Shown in pieces: positions 36,347 to 48,448 of a stretch of DNA of 64,000 nt (the stretch's first letter is position 1; each line of letters opens with the position of its first letter). The position numbers and the translations under genes were made by a program. This DNA comes from Camillea tinctor. Its lineage: Eukaryota; Ascomycota; Sordariomycetes; Xylariales; Xylariaceae. The stretch lies in assembly GCA_022578605.1 (NCBI GenBank), contig MU394056.1:124001-188000 (forward strand), given 5' to 3'. Under the pieces are notes generated by a model. The model did not search any database. It saw only the letters and a list, made by a program, of their open reading frames with translations, and was not told the DNA's origin.

Positions 36347-37214
36347 CAAGGTCATCGACCCCCGGTCCGCTAGGGCAGTCCGACCAACGTCCACCATCTC
36401 TTATACAATAGATCTCTTCGTTCAATCGAACCGTGCAGCTCTTCTGGACACCGGCCTGTAAGGAGAAAGAAAGAAAAAAGAAGCCAGGTTAGTAAAGTAT
36501 GACTTGGGAAATGAGTCAAGTAGTATTTTCATGGAAAGGGAAACATACGTCAGCACTTCTCTGGACACTCCGCCTCAGCATAGCCATCCCCTCGGCTCCG
36601 GTGTCCTGCCCGGCGCACTTGCTGATAGCTTCAAAATCGATGCCGTGCTCGAGGGCGCAGTCTTCTACCAACTCCCGCAGGGGAATATCCTGGTAATCCC
36701 GAGTTAAGCACATAGTAAAGCCTAAATAGATCTTGGGATCAGGATAAAGAAGGTGCGCGCAAAGCTCGATGATATTTCCTATGCATTCGCCTGTACCATG
36801 CTTGCAGTCGACACCATCGTTCTCAGTGGGCGTTCCAATGTATGATAGTGTGAAGTTGACCTTGTCGCTGATGCGCATCATGGCTGGGACTACCATATCC
36901 CTGAGACAGTCTCGGGCGTCGGGGCACTTGCTCATAATGTGGGCCTCGAAGGGGACGAGCTCCCCAGCTGTGGTCGGCGGTGAGGCGGCATCCTCGGATT
37001 CCGGCGTTGAAGAGGTAGACTTGACTTTGGACTCGGTCTTCGATTTGGAAAGGGAGAACCGGGCTGCGTAGGTCGATACGGGCTGAAAGCCATAGACAAC
37101 ATAGAGTACGAGGGCGATGAGGGTCAGGATGATGAGTGGTCGGTGGCGGCGTTGCGCACGACTTCGTATCGGGCGCTTATCCTCCATCACGGGGAGGCTG
37201 ATTTTGGCAGCCAT
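36315..37214 (-). CDS. GILT-family (gamma-interferon-inducible thiol reductase-like) membrane protein
   Basis: Minus-strand exons 36549-37214 and 36315-36455, phase 0, give 268 aa. A basic N-terminus (RPIRSRAQRRHRP) precedes one hydrophobic segment, LIILTLIALVLYVVYGF (about residues 27-43), so it is probably a type II membrane protein. The luminal part has FEAHIMSKCPDARDCL, the region of the thiol active site. It also has the GILT signature CQHGXXECXXNXXXXC, here CKHGTGECIGNIIELC. Exon 2 adds further cysteines (QKSCTVRLNEEIYCIRDGG). Family members reduce disulfides in acidic compartments; the usual CXXC is replaced by a CX5C spacing here, so activity is uncertain. The ATG at 37214 is the first in frame. 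The coding end overlaps dcs1. Confidence 0.85.
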
Positions 37215-39072
37215 GCTTGGCACCGTGGATAGGTAGGTATTCTGCGGAGGCAATTCACAACACGTAGAAAGGGGATAATATGGACGGGGAGATAGGCTAC
37301 CTAGATGGGTAAATAGTTGTGTTTGTTTACTTGACGTATCAAATCACTCTAGCTGAACACGCCACAAAATGATAAAACGGGAGAAGAAGAAAAAAAAGAG
37401 AAAGAGACAACAATAGCGGGGGTGATACTATGGCGATGATGAATAGGAAACGCCGTTGCGTATAATGCAGAAATGATGAATGACGATGTTGAAGAAAAAG
37501 TTGGTGTATGGTCATGAATGGTAAGGGTATGAGGCAAGGTATCGTGACGGCAATGAAGAATTGGTACTTGACCCCCCCCTGCTGGTTAGTTAATCAGATG
37601 TCCACAGTGAGTGACCCATACCTGCCATACCTAAACCATAGGTGACCACGACCGGCGCCCTAGCCAGCCCAGCCAAGCCTCCCTCCTTCTTCCCCATCTT
37701 CCGAAGTGGTTCCGCATCAGTGGGCAGGCGGGACCTCAGACCCCTACCAAAAGTTTACCAAAGATTTATGTAGTGTAGCAGGTGTTACCTCCAGTACCTA
37801 CATACATACATTCCCTATCTGCCCGTGTTCTAGGCTGGTGTAACCATGTGAGGGAGAGGAGCTGCCAGGGGTTCCAAGGAGATATGCAGTCTGTACCTAC
37901 CTACCTAGCTGAAATTCGGCCGAGCCGCTAGCCTAGCCCCCTAAAGGCCCTGTTTCGATTTTGTGGCTGATGCTTGTATTATACACCTGCAGGTATGCTA
38001 GGTAGGTAGGTTATGTATGTCCATGCTCTCTCTATTAGGTACCTGACTGTTCAGCGGGGTTTGCGTATTGATGCATCGTATTCTGTAGGTGTACGTATGT
38101 ATGTACTAAAGCTAAGTTTATACATATACTATAATCTAGGTAGTACCTACATACGAAACCAAACAAACCCCGCCATTCAGGTAAGCTAGGATCTAAGTCT
38201 CCCAAACAAGGTAGGCAGGGTAGGGTATGTACGGAGGTTTTTCTCTCTACTTTTCTTTTTTTAAGTTTTGTTTTCTCGCAAGGTTACCGTCACATGGAAT
38301 CGATGTCGTAACTTATTTCTTATATTTCCTGATTGCGACTACCAACCATTCAAAAGACGCGGAACACTACCCACCCAGGTATGGTCCCAGTAGCCCGTAG
38401 TGTATATGCTAGGCAGGTACATACATTAGGTATGTACATACGTACGCTACACTAAACATTAATAACTCGCCATCCACCAAAAACCCCCTTCCCTGCAACT
38501 GCAACGTTTCCGGAGCCTAAACTTAGTCAACTCAGGGTCTCGGCAGTTCCACCTTCTCCCAGTTATCTTCCTTGCATGCTACTGCATATATATATTCTAG
38601 GTCTACATGTAGACTTCCCATGTGTATACTTCAATACATATAAAGGAAAGAACGACATACATACATACCACAGCTCTTGCTATTTATGATCTTGTGATCT
38701 GGGAAAGAACCTTCTTTTTCATGCTATATACATAAGGAAGGCAGATCTACATAACTTAGCCTTCTTCAACATTCCTTTGCTTCTCCAATCTTTGTCTTTT
38801 TTTTTAAGTTATTCTTCCCCTCACTCTTTTTTCTAGTCTTTGATCCTTTTTTTTTTTTTTCAGAGATTGAGATAACGATTGTCCCAACCAACCTAACCCA
38901 GGGGCTATTTTTAGTGCATTGGTCTAGGAAACTAGATTTAGTTATTTACCTACGGAGTACTTTATCTATCTATCTTGACCTCTGCAACTAGTACCCGTTG
39001 AAACATTCACTCATTTGCCCACTCACTACCTAAGCAAAAGCATCAACTATCTAATGATATAAGTTCATCACT
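37215..39072. other. 1.9-kb divergent promoter region
   Basis: No gene is seen between the GILT gene and the hexokinase-like gene. Dense TAGGTACCTA/ACATACAT words occur at 37780-38170 and 38390-38460. T-rich and C/T-rich tracts at 38770-38870 fit the leader of the hexokinase-like gene. Confidence 0.6.
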
Positions 39073-40870
39073 ATGAAGCCTGACCTCGAAGAATTTCTAC
39101 GACCCCTCGATATCGATGTGACGACAGCGCACAAGCTGTCTCATGAGCTATGTCGAACCTTTGAGCAACTGTCCTCTGGTTCCTTAGAGCAATTCCTACC
39201 GACCCCTATTTCGGAGTCAATTCTACGGCCTGCAGCCGGCCGGGAAAAGGGACGGTAAGTTGTTGACTGCATATACCTACCCATCTTTGCTGCCTCGGCC
39301 CGATTTGCCTTTCCTCCCCCCTCCCTCTTAGTCCTAGATCTGGTGACTTCTATCGAATATCACAAGCCTAGCCAGCTTCTTAATCTCCAGCAACGCTAAC
39401 ACCTCTTTAGGTATCTAGCCATAGACATGTATGTCGAACCAATGTTACCCCAACTCATGCAGCTTATACAGTCTGACTAACATTATGTGTAGTGGGGGTA
39501 CCAACTTGAGGGCAGGCTTCATCGAGCTCCTGGGAAATGACATTGATGTCAACACAAACGGACATAATGCCGATCTGGACACGAATGCCTCGCTTGCATC
39601 TTCCAACATACGGCGACTCCTAGAGAAGTCGTGGCCCATCCTGGAAGTTCTCAAGAATGAGAATGCAGACTCGCTTTTCGCGTGGATCGGCAAGTGTATT
39701 GCCGAAGTTGTGAGAGAAGGTTGTGAGACATTCGGTCTGCCGCGGGACGTGGAGATTCCCATGGGAGTGACCTTTAGCTTTCCTATGAAACAAAATACGT
39801 TATCGGAAGCAACGCTCATGGCGATGGGGAAAGGATTTACGATCACATCGAACTTGGACCTTAATACACATCTAATGAACGGGTATGAGGAGTCTAAGAG
39901 TGATGACCTACCACCCATCAAAATTTCAGCTATCTTGAACGACGCCGTAGCTACATTAGCCTCTTTCATATACCAGGCAAAAGAAGATACAACCCACAAG
40001 GCGGCCATGGGTCTGATATGTGGAACTGGATGCAACGCCACTATACCTCTACGAAAGAGCACGCTCCACCCTGACAAGTTGCCTGGGAAAGTCAAAACCC
40101 TGGCTGGAAATCCGATCGACGACGTAAGGGTAGCCGTGAACACGGAGTGGAGTATTAACGGATCGGCGGGTCCGTTACGTGACTTTGGACTTATAAGCAA
40201 GTGGGATGAAGAACTCAACTCTGAAGTCGAAGTACCGGGTTTTCAACCACTGGAATATATGACGGCGGGGAGATATCTAGGCGAGCTAGGACGCCTGATG
40301 TTGGTAGACTACCTCAAAACCCATTTGAACTACTCGGAGGACATTCTCCCATCTAGGTTACTAGACCGGTTTGGCCTCACTACAACTTTTCTAAGCCACT
40401 TTAGGCCTCTGGATACTTCATTATTATTACAGAAACTCGAGGCTGAATTCCCGTCAACTACTTCAAAAGCGCCTTTTCAATGGACAGAGGAGATCGCCAA
40501 TGCCTTATACCACATAGCAAAGTCGATCGAAGTCCGGGCCGCAGCTATGATTGCTGCATCTATCATTGGGCTGCTCGCTTGCGCCGGCGACATTCCACTA
40601 CGAAGCCACTTGGCGGATAGGACCAACGAACAAAAGCTGACGAATGGGGCACTCGTCAAGACAGAACTCATAGTCGGGTACACTGGCGGGTGCATCGTAC
40701 ACTTCCAGGATTACTTATCAGACTGTCAGAAATTCCTCGATTCGATTATCGAGGCTGAGTTCGGCGAGAGCGCCCCTGTCAGGATCGTATTGAGCCCTTG
40801 CCATGACGGGGGAATTACCGGTGCAGGTGTCTTATGTGGTGCTTCTCAAGTAAGCTCGAGAGACCCGTGA
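39073..40870 (+). CDS. hexokinase-family protein, atypical
   Basis: Exons 39073-39254, 39411-39428 (only 18 nt) and 39493-40870 give 525 aa. Hexokinase landmarks are present in order: phosphate-1 motif YLAIDIGGTNLRAGF, TFSFPMKQ (sugar-binding loop region), ILNDAVATLASF (the Asp of ND is the usual catalytic base), GTGCNATI, NTEWSINGS, and TGGCIVHFQDY near the C-terminus. The sugar loop and several contacts differ from glycolytic enzymes. In Aspergillus there are hexokinase-like regulators without kinase activity (HxkC/XprF and HxkD), and this protein resembles that atypical branch more than Hxk1 or glucokinase. Catalytic ability is therefore open. The 18-nt microexon encodes part of the phosphate-binding motif, which makes its splicing essential. 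Confidence 0.85.
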
Positions 40871-42021
40871 TACCAACCGGAAGGGAATATAGAGTCTAGA
40901 ATCTGCCCCCCTTCAAAGATTTGGCATTATGAGAAGGAATCTTTACAAGACGGCAATGAAAAGAAAGGATACACACATATCTGCAAATACTCTGGACAAC
41001 AGATGAACTGCAGACACGGTGTTATGTTGTAATATGATGTATATAATCAAGCACTTTGAATTGTTCACCTTTTTTTTTTTTAATTCTGAAACCCCATTTT
41101 CAATGGTAATGGCTTGGTCACACTTCGGGACCGTAAGAATTATTATCGTATGTATGACCATGTATGCGAAGTGTATCAGACTTAGCTCAGCTTTACTCAA
41201 GTTCGCTTTACAGGTTATTGGAACGACCATACTCTATAGGCTGATACGCTAAAGTTCAAAAAATACCTGTTAAATGATATTATTGACGCTGTTAAAACTT
41301 CTGTGTTTGAGATTCGAAATAATGAGAGAGGACTTGGTGATAATCCTATCAATCCATTTCCGGCGCATCGGGAGTGGCCCCCTGCGGTGATTCGGGGTCT
41401 GGACCGTCTGGTTGGTCTACAGGCGCGTGAAGTGCCGCCCACATTTCTGCCGGGCGCATAGGTATGTTGGTAAATCCATCATCATCATCCAACACCAACG
41501 GTTGGTGCACACTTGGATGACCTAAGGATTCTTTCATCTTGTTTTCATCTTGTGCTGCATTCACTGTTCATTCATCTACAGTGTAGAGAATGCACTTCGC
41601 TTAGACGAGTCCCATTAGAAAATCGAAAGTAGAATTACCAGGGGATATTTGCCTGCTCGATCTGAACTAGCGGACGGGCTGATGATACTCGATGCTTGCT
41701 CCCTTACTTTTCACTTTTTCTACATTTCATCAAGTCCTAGTGTATAAGTTCCTCTCAAACATAAGACCCATTAGGTTACCTTACTTTAAGCACAAGGCTG
41801 ACTACCAGATCATCACAACCCGTTTTTTACATTAACTCATTCATTGCCGTACGTATTAGTGGAGTTTGAGTGAGGGTGGCATTGAGGGCCAATAAAAGAC
41901 TGCACAGGCGCTTATATTTCCTTTGGAACAGCATCGTTGCCAACACATCGAAAGGAAAAGTTACTTGGGAATTTGTTATTTCACCTGTGTCGTGCCCAAA
42001 GAAATACCTTTCAGTACGGTG
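40871..42021. other. intergenic region before the MFS gene
   Basis: Mostly AT-rich. The only item of note is a small acidic minus-strand open frame at 41349-41540, listed separately. The final 200 bp are the transporter leader. Confidence 0.55.
41349..41540 (-). CDS. possible small acidic protein
   Basis: 63 codons from ATG 41540 (MKESLGHPSVHQPLVLDDDD...) with an even, proline- and aspartate-rich composition and no homopolymer runs, unlike nearby noise frames. No domain is recognisable. It could be the last exon of a larger gene, since a splice-acceptor-like TAG lies about 45 nt upstream. The evidence is weak. Confidence 0.2.
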   Translation of the reverse strand, partial: KMKESLGHPSVHQPLVLDDDDGFTNIPMRPAEMWAALHAPVDQPDGPDPESPQGATPDAPEMD

Positions 42022-44423
42022 ATGACAAGCCACGAGGGAAGAGAACCTCGCGGTCGCAACCCCGGGCCCGTTGCCGGCACCGATGAGAGGACACCACTTT
42101 TGGGGGATAATCAGGGGCCTTACACGGACAGCCCGGTGACTATCGTTGTATCGGATGCAGACGCAACCGATAGGAAAGAAGAGGATGATGACGATAATGA
42201 CAGCCTCGATACGGAGCAGCGGCTAAGACTACGTGCTTCAACGTCAAGCCCCCCAGGCCTTGCGCCCGATGGGTTGGATGAACACCTATTCAATGGGCGC
42301 GCACCATCACGTTCGCGGTCACGCAGCGCATTGCGTCGCGCCAAGACAAACGGGCACGGCGCACCGCACTCAACTCCCATCGATAAAACTGCTCCGGAGG
42401 AAACCGAAACCTTGCTCAGCCCGTCTTCATCTTCATCCACGGTAGAAGACGAAGAAGAAGATAGCGATAGAAGCTCCTCGTTGTCGGCGGCAGCATCAGA
42501 AGAGGAAGAGGAGGATGATGATGGCCCCACCTACCTCATCGACACGGACAAGCGCCGCTTCTGGATCGTGTTCCTGGGCATCATGCTGACGTACTTCATC
42601 GCGTGCTTCGACAGCACCATCATGGCGTCGAGCCACCCGGCCATCACCTCGCACTTCCAGAGCTCCAACCGCGCCTCCTGGCTGTCCACCGCGTTCCTGC
42701 TCACGAGCACCGCCTTCCAGCCCCTCGTCGGCCGCGTGTCGGACGCCCTGGGCCGCAAGCGCCCGTACCTCGTCACCATGAGCATCCTCGCGCTCGCGAC
42801 CCTCTGGTGCGCGCTCGCGCAGAGCATGACTAGCTTTATCCTCGCGCGCGCCGTCTGCGGGATCGGTGCGGGGGGCTCGATGACCCTGGGGAGTATTACC
42901 ATTAGCGATCTGGTGCCTATTGAGTATGTTGACTACCTACTACCCGCCCCCCTTTTCGACTCCTCAGCTGACCTTGCCCCTCTGCTTGCAGGCGTCGTGG
43001 CACCTACCAGAGCTACATCAACCTGGTGTACGGCCTAGCAGCCGCATCGGGCGCCGCTTTCGGGGGCCTCATGGCCGACACTCTGGGCTGGCGCTGGGAG
43101 TTCGGCATCCAGGTGTTCCCCATCGTCCTGAGCCTCTCCATCGCCGCCGTCGGTATCCCGCGCGACATCGGCTTGCGGGGCAAGCGCGCCGACGCGAGCC
43201 TGCGCAAGGCCATACGGGAGTTCGACTGGGCCGGGTCTGCGCTGCTGACTACGTCGACGACGTTCTTGATACTGGGGCTTGTGAGTTTTAAAAACACCAA
43301 TCCAATATCTAGCTATCATATCCGAATTTATTTTATTGCTAACCTCTACTTCCCGGTGTAGAACCTTGGCGGGAACGTGTTGCCGTGTAAGTACCCCGAT
43401 TCTATACCCCCCTTTCCCCCCTTAATGTCTATTATATATATAGACACAAAACGAGCCATGAAAGAGACCGCCTAACTAATCCCTTCCCCAGGGTCCCACC
43501 CCTTCATCATCACCTCGCTCGCCATCTTCAGCCTCGCCTTCTCCACCTGCCTCTGGGTCGAGAGCCGCGTCGCGCGACCCATCATGCCCCTCGTGCTGCT
43601 GCACAGCGCGCCGCGGGCCAACATAATCTTCGCCAACTTTATCGCCTCGTTCCTCATGAACGCCATCCTCTTCAACGTGTGCGTCTCCCCTCCCCCCTTT
43701 CCCCCTTTCCCCCTTTCCCCCCTAAGCTAACCCTCCCTCCCCCTTTCCAGCCCGCTCTTCTTCCAAGCCGTCCTCCTCACCAGCGCCACGACATCGGGCC
43801 TCTACCTCACCATCCCCACGGCCACCGCCTCCGCCACCGGGATCCTCACGGGGCTCCTGATCTCGCGCACCAAGCGGCTCAAATGGGCGCTGCAGCTCGG
43901 CACTTGCGGGTACCTGGTGGGCAGCGTGGCGCTGTGCGCGCTGGGCCGGGGGTGGCCGACGTGGGCGTACCTCGCGTGCCTGGTGCCAGCCGCCGCGGGG
44001 CAAGGGTTCCAGTTCCCGGGGACCTTCCTGGCGGTGCTGTCGGCGTCGGCGCAGCGCGACCAGGCGGTGGTCACGAGCACGCTGGCGCTGTGGCGCGCGC
44101 TGGGCAACGTGCTGGGCGTGGCGGCGAGCTCGCTGGCGCTGCAGAACGCGCTGCTGGCGTACCTGCGCGCGTTCGTGCGGCTGCGGCCCGAGGACGGCCG
44201 CGACGAGGCCTGGAAGGCCGCGCTGATCGAGAGGGTGCGCGCGAGCGTTGCCGCGGTGGCGGATATGCCGCCGGGAGAGGCGCGCGCGCAGGTCGTGCAG
44301 AGCTATAATGCGGCGGTGCGCGTTACGTTCCTCATGTGTGTGGGTTTCGCGGCGGTTAATGTGTTGCTTATTCTGCCGATACGGCTGCCCCGGTTGGGAT
44401 CGGGGGGGACGAATAGGAAGTAG
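42022..44423 (+). CDS. MFS transporter, vacuolar basic amino acid (Vba/Fnx1)-like
   Basis: Exons 42022-42923, 42992-43280, 43362-43386 (25 nt), 43492-43678 and 43751-44423 give 691 aa. A 170-residue cytosolic N-terminus has a dileucine sorting signal (DERTPLLGD) and long Asp/Glu and Ser runs. Membrane helices then begin at FWIVFLGIMLTYFIACFDST. The motif GRVSDALGRKRPYLV is the MFS motif A, and ARAVCGIGAGGSMTLGSI is the DHA motif C region. The arrangement suggests a 14-helix DHA2-type protein like fungal Vba and Fnx1 proteins, which move basic amino acids into the vacuole. The substrate is inferred only. Exons 4-5 are strongly GC-rich. The acidic N-terminus is longer than usual. Confidence 0.88.
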
Positions 44424-44831
44424 AAATGAGGAGGGATACGGACTACGAGATAACATCGGGTTTGGAGAGGGAACTGGAAAGGGAGGAGGGTCTATTTAAG
44501 TGATCTCTTTTTATCTTGGGACGGTGGAGTTATAAAAAAAAAGCAGGAATTGCTTCATTTCCTACTTAATATTCTAAATTCTCGGCGTTGAGTACGCAAG
44601 TTACAGGTAAGATGTAGCTGATAGCACAGCTTTGGAACAAAAATAATAAGGGGGATAATAACAATTATATTCCTTTTCCCCCTCTCGAAATGTCATTTTA
44701 CCCTGCACCATCGATATGCTTTCCAAGGTGTATCAATATGATATTATACATTATCTCCCTCTCTAGAACCCATCGTGCACAGCCAATGCCCTTGCCCTTT
44801 CTTTAATAACAATCGAAAGCATCATTAATGT
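44424..44831. other. convergent 3' region
   Basis: About 400 bp between the transporter and cef1 stops. It is AT-rich and shows no gene or repeat. Confidence 0.6.
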
Positions 44832-47246
44832 CTAATACCCATTAACGCCGGCTGCAGTCACCAGCCCGTCGAGTTCCTCCTTGGCCTGCCGGTACATCTC
44901 CTGTGCTTCTCGTTCCCTACGGCTCACGTAGTTCACTTCTTCCCTCAGTGCCCCTAGACGACTTCCGATGGCGATGTCTTCCGAGATAGCAAGTGTCCTA
45001 AAGGCGCTGAGGGCAAAGTTGGCTTTTTCCAGAGCCTCAGAGGCCTCGCCCATCTTCGAGCGCAGCATCTTAGCTCGTTGCTGGTATCCTCCGAGATGAA
45101 GGTTTAGCTTCTTTTCTAGCTTAGAACACTTCTCTGCGGTCTCCATGGTTGCTTCTTGGACGAACTGTAAAATTCTGTCAGCAATGCTCGTGAGGAAAAG
45201 GGGACTGGCATTTTCTAGCTGTGTGCCACTTACATCGAAGGCTGCTTTCATAGCCGCCAATTGCTCCTCCTCATCGTCATCCTCATAGCAGCCGAGACCG
45301 AGCAACAGGGCATTGCTATTCTCGCGCTCCCACACGGCTTGGATTTCCTCCTGTTTGGGTTTGTCCTTAAGTTCCATCAGAATTTTCAAACGAGCCTCGG
45401 CTAACGAGTCGTCGTCGATCTCTGGTAGTCGCACAGGATTCCCCCGAACTTTGGAGATAGATAATGGATACTTGACCGCGTCATTCGCTACCAGCAGGGC
45501 AGCTTCTTTAGCAATTAGAGCTTCTATGGGATCAGCCACACTCGATGCTTCCTTGAACAGAGCTTCTATATCGACAGTCTCCGGGCGAGGCAAATCTTTT
45601 TGCATGACTTGAGTCCTCCTCTTTCGCTCTAGTTGCTCTCGGGCTTCCCGAATAGCACGTTCTCTTTGATCCCGTACCTCCGAGTCCTCCTCTCGTTCAC
45701 TCGCGGCCACAAGCTCTTGCTTATCCTCGGGGATCTCCAACTCCCACTCGGTTTCTTTAGGTTTCGGTAGGGACGCCAATCCTTGTTTCACTTGGTGCTT
45801 CAATGCTCGTTCACGAAGGCGCATATCATTCGCAGCACCGCCAACCAGTGACATTTCGTTGTCGGCTGCGTTCAATGCAAAGCTGTCTCGAGGGGTTCTC
45901 AATGGAGTTTGGCCAACTCTCCGAGGTGTGGCTCCAACACCATTCATACCATCCCGTAACGGAGTCGCCATGGGGTTGGGCGTTGACATGACCTGCTTTC
46001 TAGGAGTTGCACCCTCAAACCCAGTCGATCCAGATCCTTCTTGAAGGTCGGCGTTCTCGCCACCCAGCAAGGCTGATTGGTTCTCTGTGAGGGCTCGGAT
46101 ATTCTTGATTTCGTTGGCGACACGGTCTTCTTGCGGCGGAGCCATGGGAGTTCTGATGGGTGTTTGCGAGGTCAAGGTCGAGTATGTGTTGACTAGGCCC
46201 CTCGTTGCGTCGTTCTCGCTAGCCTGGGCAATCAAGTTTGCGCGCTCGCCAACCATGCCCATCTTCACGATGTCTTCAAGCTCGCCGTCGCTGACCTGAG
46301 GCGCGGGCAAGACAAGAGCACGCCGTTTGCTGCTTTGCTCTGCCTCCCGGATCTTCTGCATCTGGCCAGCCTTCATGGCAGCCTGGGTAGCGGCTGAAGG
46401 AGCGTCCTTATCGTTCTTCCGCCTCTTCCTGTCCGCCTCTTCATCCTGTTCACCCTTGCGCTTGTTAGCGAGCTGTTGCTTGCGAGGATCGAAGCTGGCT
46501 CTCTGGAATTCGTTTCGCTTCTGCTCGTCGATCGTGTCATAGAAACCGGGTGCCGGTGCCTTTTCGAATGGGATGTCTGCGTTGTAATCCATCTGGCCCT
46601 TTTTACGCGTAACGACCTTGATATTAATGCCTGCAGTCTTGAGCTCGCGGCGCTTCTGCAGGGTGGCCAAACGACGCGACTCCTCCTGTTGTCGCTCTCT
46701 GGCTTTCCGCTTCGCTTTCTTTCCTTGAGTGTTGGCCAAGCGGGCACGCGCCTCGCTCAGCATCTCCTTCTCGTCTTCATCGAGATCGATAGTATCTGGC
46801 TTTGCGGGCTTGGTTTCGGGATCGGGATCGACCTCGCCGGGACGCAGTCTTCGAACATCATCGGCGGTGGGGGCTTGGGTCTCGCCGCCTTCAGGGCCGG
46901 TGAGGCCTAGACCGGAAGCCTCGCGCTGTTCGGCCTCGTCGAGTAGTTTCTGATATCGTTCCAGGCATTGATTGGCAGTACGGCCGACGATGGGTGCTAT
47001 GGTTCGCCATTGCGTGGGCATCAACTTGGCGAGATGGAGAAGTTTCTCATCTTCCTCTTTGCTCCACTCGATCTTCTTGATGCTGGGGTCGAGCCATTCG
47101 TTCCATCTTGCCTTGCACTGTTTGGGAGTCTTGCGCGGTAGCAGTGAAGAAACACGCGCCCACTGGTTTAGACCATACTTAGAGACGGAAGCTTTGAGAA
47201 TCTCATCCTCGATGTTGGTCCAGACTCCTCCCTTAACGACGGGCAT
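44832..47246 (-). CDS. cef1: pre-mRNA splicing factor Cef1/Cdc5
   Basis: Core component of the Prp19 (NineTeen) complex that stabilises the catalytic spliceosome. Intronless, 804 aa, with an intact start ([17 protein letters not shown]). Two Myb/SANT repeats occupy about residues 7-106: [21 protein letters not shown], then [20 protein letters not shown] with [21 protein letters not shown] basic, Arg/Lys-rich stretch (about residues 175-215) fits a nuclear signal. Later come the Cdc5 C-terminal domain region (KEALKHQ-like [17 protein letters not shown], and [20 protein letters not shown]) and a C-terminal coiled coil (about residues 700-795). The length is usual for fungi (yeast Cef1 is shorter). 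Confidence 0.95.
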   Translation of the reverse strand: MPVVKGGVWTNIEDEILKASVSKYGLNQWARVSSLLPRKTPKQCKARWNEWLDPSIKKIEWSKEEDEKLLHLAKLMPTQWRTIAPIVGRTANQCLERYQKLLDEAEQREASGLGLTGPEGGETQAPTADDVRRLRPGEVDPDPETKPAKPDTIDLDEDEKEMLSEARARLANTQGKKAKRKARERQQEESRRLATLQKRRELKTAGINIKVVTRKKGQMDYNADIPFEKAPAPGFYDTIDEQKRNEFQRASFDPRKQQLANKRKGEQDEEADRKRRKNDKDAPSAATQAAMKAGQMQKIREAEQSSKRRALVLPAPQVSDGELEDIVKMGMVGERANLIAQASENDATRGLVNTYSTLTSQTPIRTPMAPPQEDRVANEIKNIRALTENQSALLGGENADLQEGSGSTGFEGATPRKQVMSTPNPMATPLRDGMNGVGATPRRVGQTPLRTPRDSFALNAADNEMSLVGGAANDMRLRERALKHQVKQGLASLPKPKETEWELEIPEDKQELVAASEREEDSEVRDQRERAIREAREQLERKRRTQVMQKDLPRPETVDIEALFKEASSVADPIEALIAKEAALLVANDAVKYPLSISKVRGNPVRLPEIDDDSLAEARLKILMELKDKPKQEEIQAVWERENSNALLLGLGCYEDDDEEEQLAAMKAAFDVSGTQLENASPLFLTSIADRILQFVQEATMETAEKCSKLEKKLNLHLGGYQQRAKMLRSKMGEASEALEKANFALSAFRTLAISEDIAIGSRLGALREEVNYVSRREREAQEMYRQAKEELDGLVTAAGVNGY

Positions 47247-48448
47247 GGTTGTTTGCTGCTGCTACGTTTTTTTTTTTTTGTCGTTCGATCGCGTGTGAGA
47301 GGAGGAAATGGGGGGATTGGGATGATGCGAGAGAGAGAATTTATAAAAATGGAATGAAGTTGGTCATCGAGTTGGAGTTAATGGAATTAATTCACTTCGG
47401 GGGAAGGGAGTTGAGTTTGTCACGGAGACAAGACTTGGGAAAAGAAAAAAAGATGGAAATAAAAAAAAAGAAAGTTAAAAAAAAAAGCTGGAGCAAAAAA
47501 GGCGACAAGATGATGGCTTGTCTGTTTCTAAGATTTGAACTACGCATACCACTAAACCTAACCTTAATGTACTGTACCTAATTGCTAGGTACCTGTTAGT
47601 ATTGTAGTCTGATCTGACGCATCTGCCCCATATGTTTAATATGGGTCCTACCTAAACTACCTAAACTGCTAACCTACAGAAGTAGATGCTGGTAAAATAT
47701 CGGTTGAATTATTGCGAGAGCTTCCTACCTTTAGTACCTAGGTAACCTACCTGAATATTACTATTACCCGTACCTAGGTGCAGGTGTAATACTTAAGTAA
47801 TGGTAGCACTTTCTAGGCATCATCCGACTTTTGACAAGTATCGGAATGCTAGTGTACCTACCTACACGTCATGAATACCTGGATACCTCCTACACACTAA
47901 ATCACACGCCTACATTTCGTTTCACGACATGTTCACACTACAAGTGTAGTAGTTGTACTAACAAAAGGTACATTCCCGATATTAAGTTGTCTGCTACTTA
48001 AACACACCCATTCGCAAAACCTTAACACCACACACCCATTCTGGTTGGTTGCGGAAACAAACTGATCTGCGAAGCGAGGCCATATGGAACAACCCGATGG
48101 GATGGGCAAGGACCCCTCATATTATAATACTGATCCAAGATGTATGACGAGACTTACACCATCTTCTCAGGAAGGATTGCTCCGTCTCTACTAGTTATAC
48201 TCGTCCCAATTTCACCTGGGCCATCGACATATAAATACCTAGCCTAGGTTTCCTACGATTTAAATCATCTTCTACCAAATATATAAACAAACAACACAAT
48301 AAACCCAGTTGTCGTGCTATATATAATATATAATAGCCCTTAACTGTTTAACATAACTGCTCTATCACTCGTGTCATATGGATCTACTACCGCTATATGA
48401 TACTTACTCACATATTCACGATACTTGGTTTTCACCTCAGCCCCCAAC
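47247..48448. other. divergent promoter region
   Basis: No gene is seen. The cef1 leader is rich in A/G on the plus strand. TAGGTACC-like words are common at 47570-47880. The region ends in the leader of the next plus-strand gene. Confidence 0.6.

Noticed and set aside
43679..44456. Frames of 209 and 244 codons overlapping the transporter's last exon
   Set aside because: Arg/Ala/Pro/Gly-rich shadows of GC-rich coding sequence; the MFS frame has membrane helices and correct splice sites.
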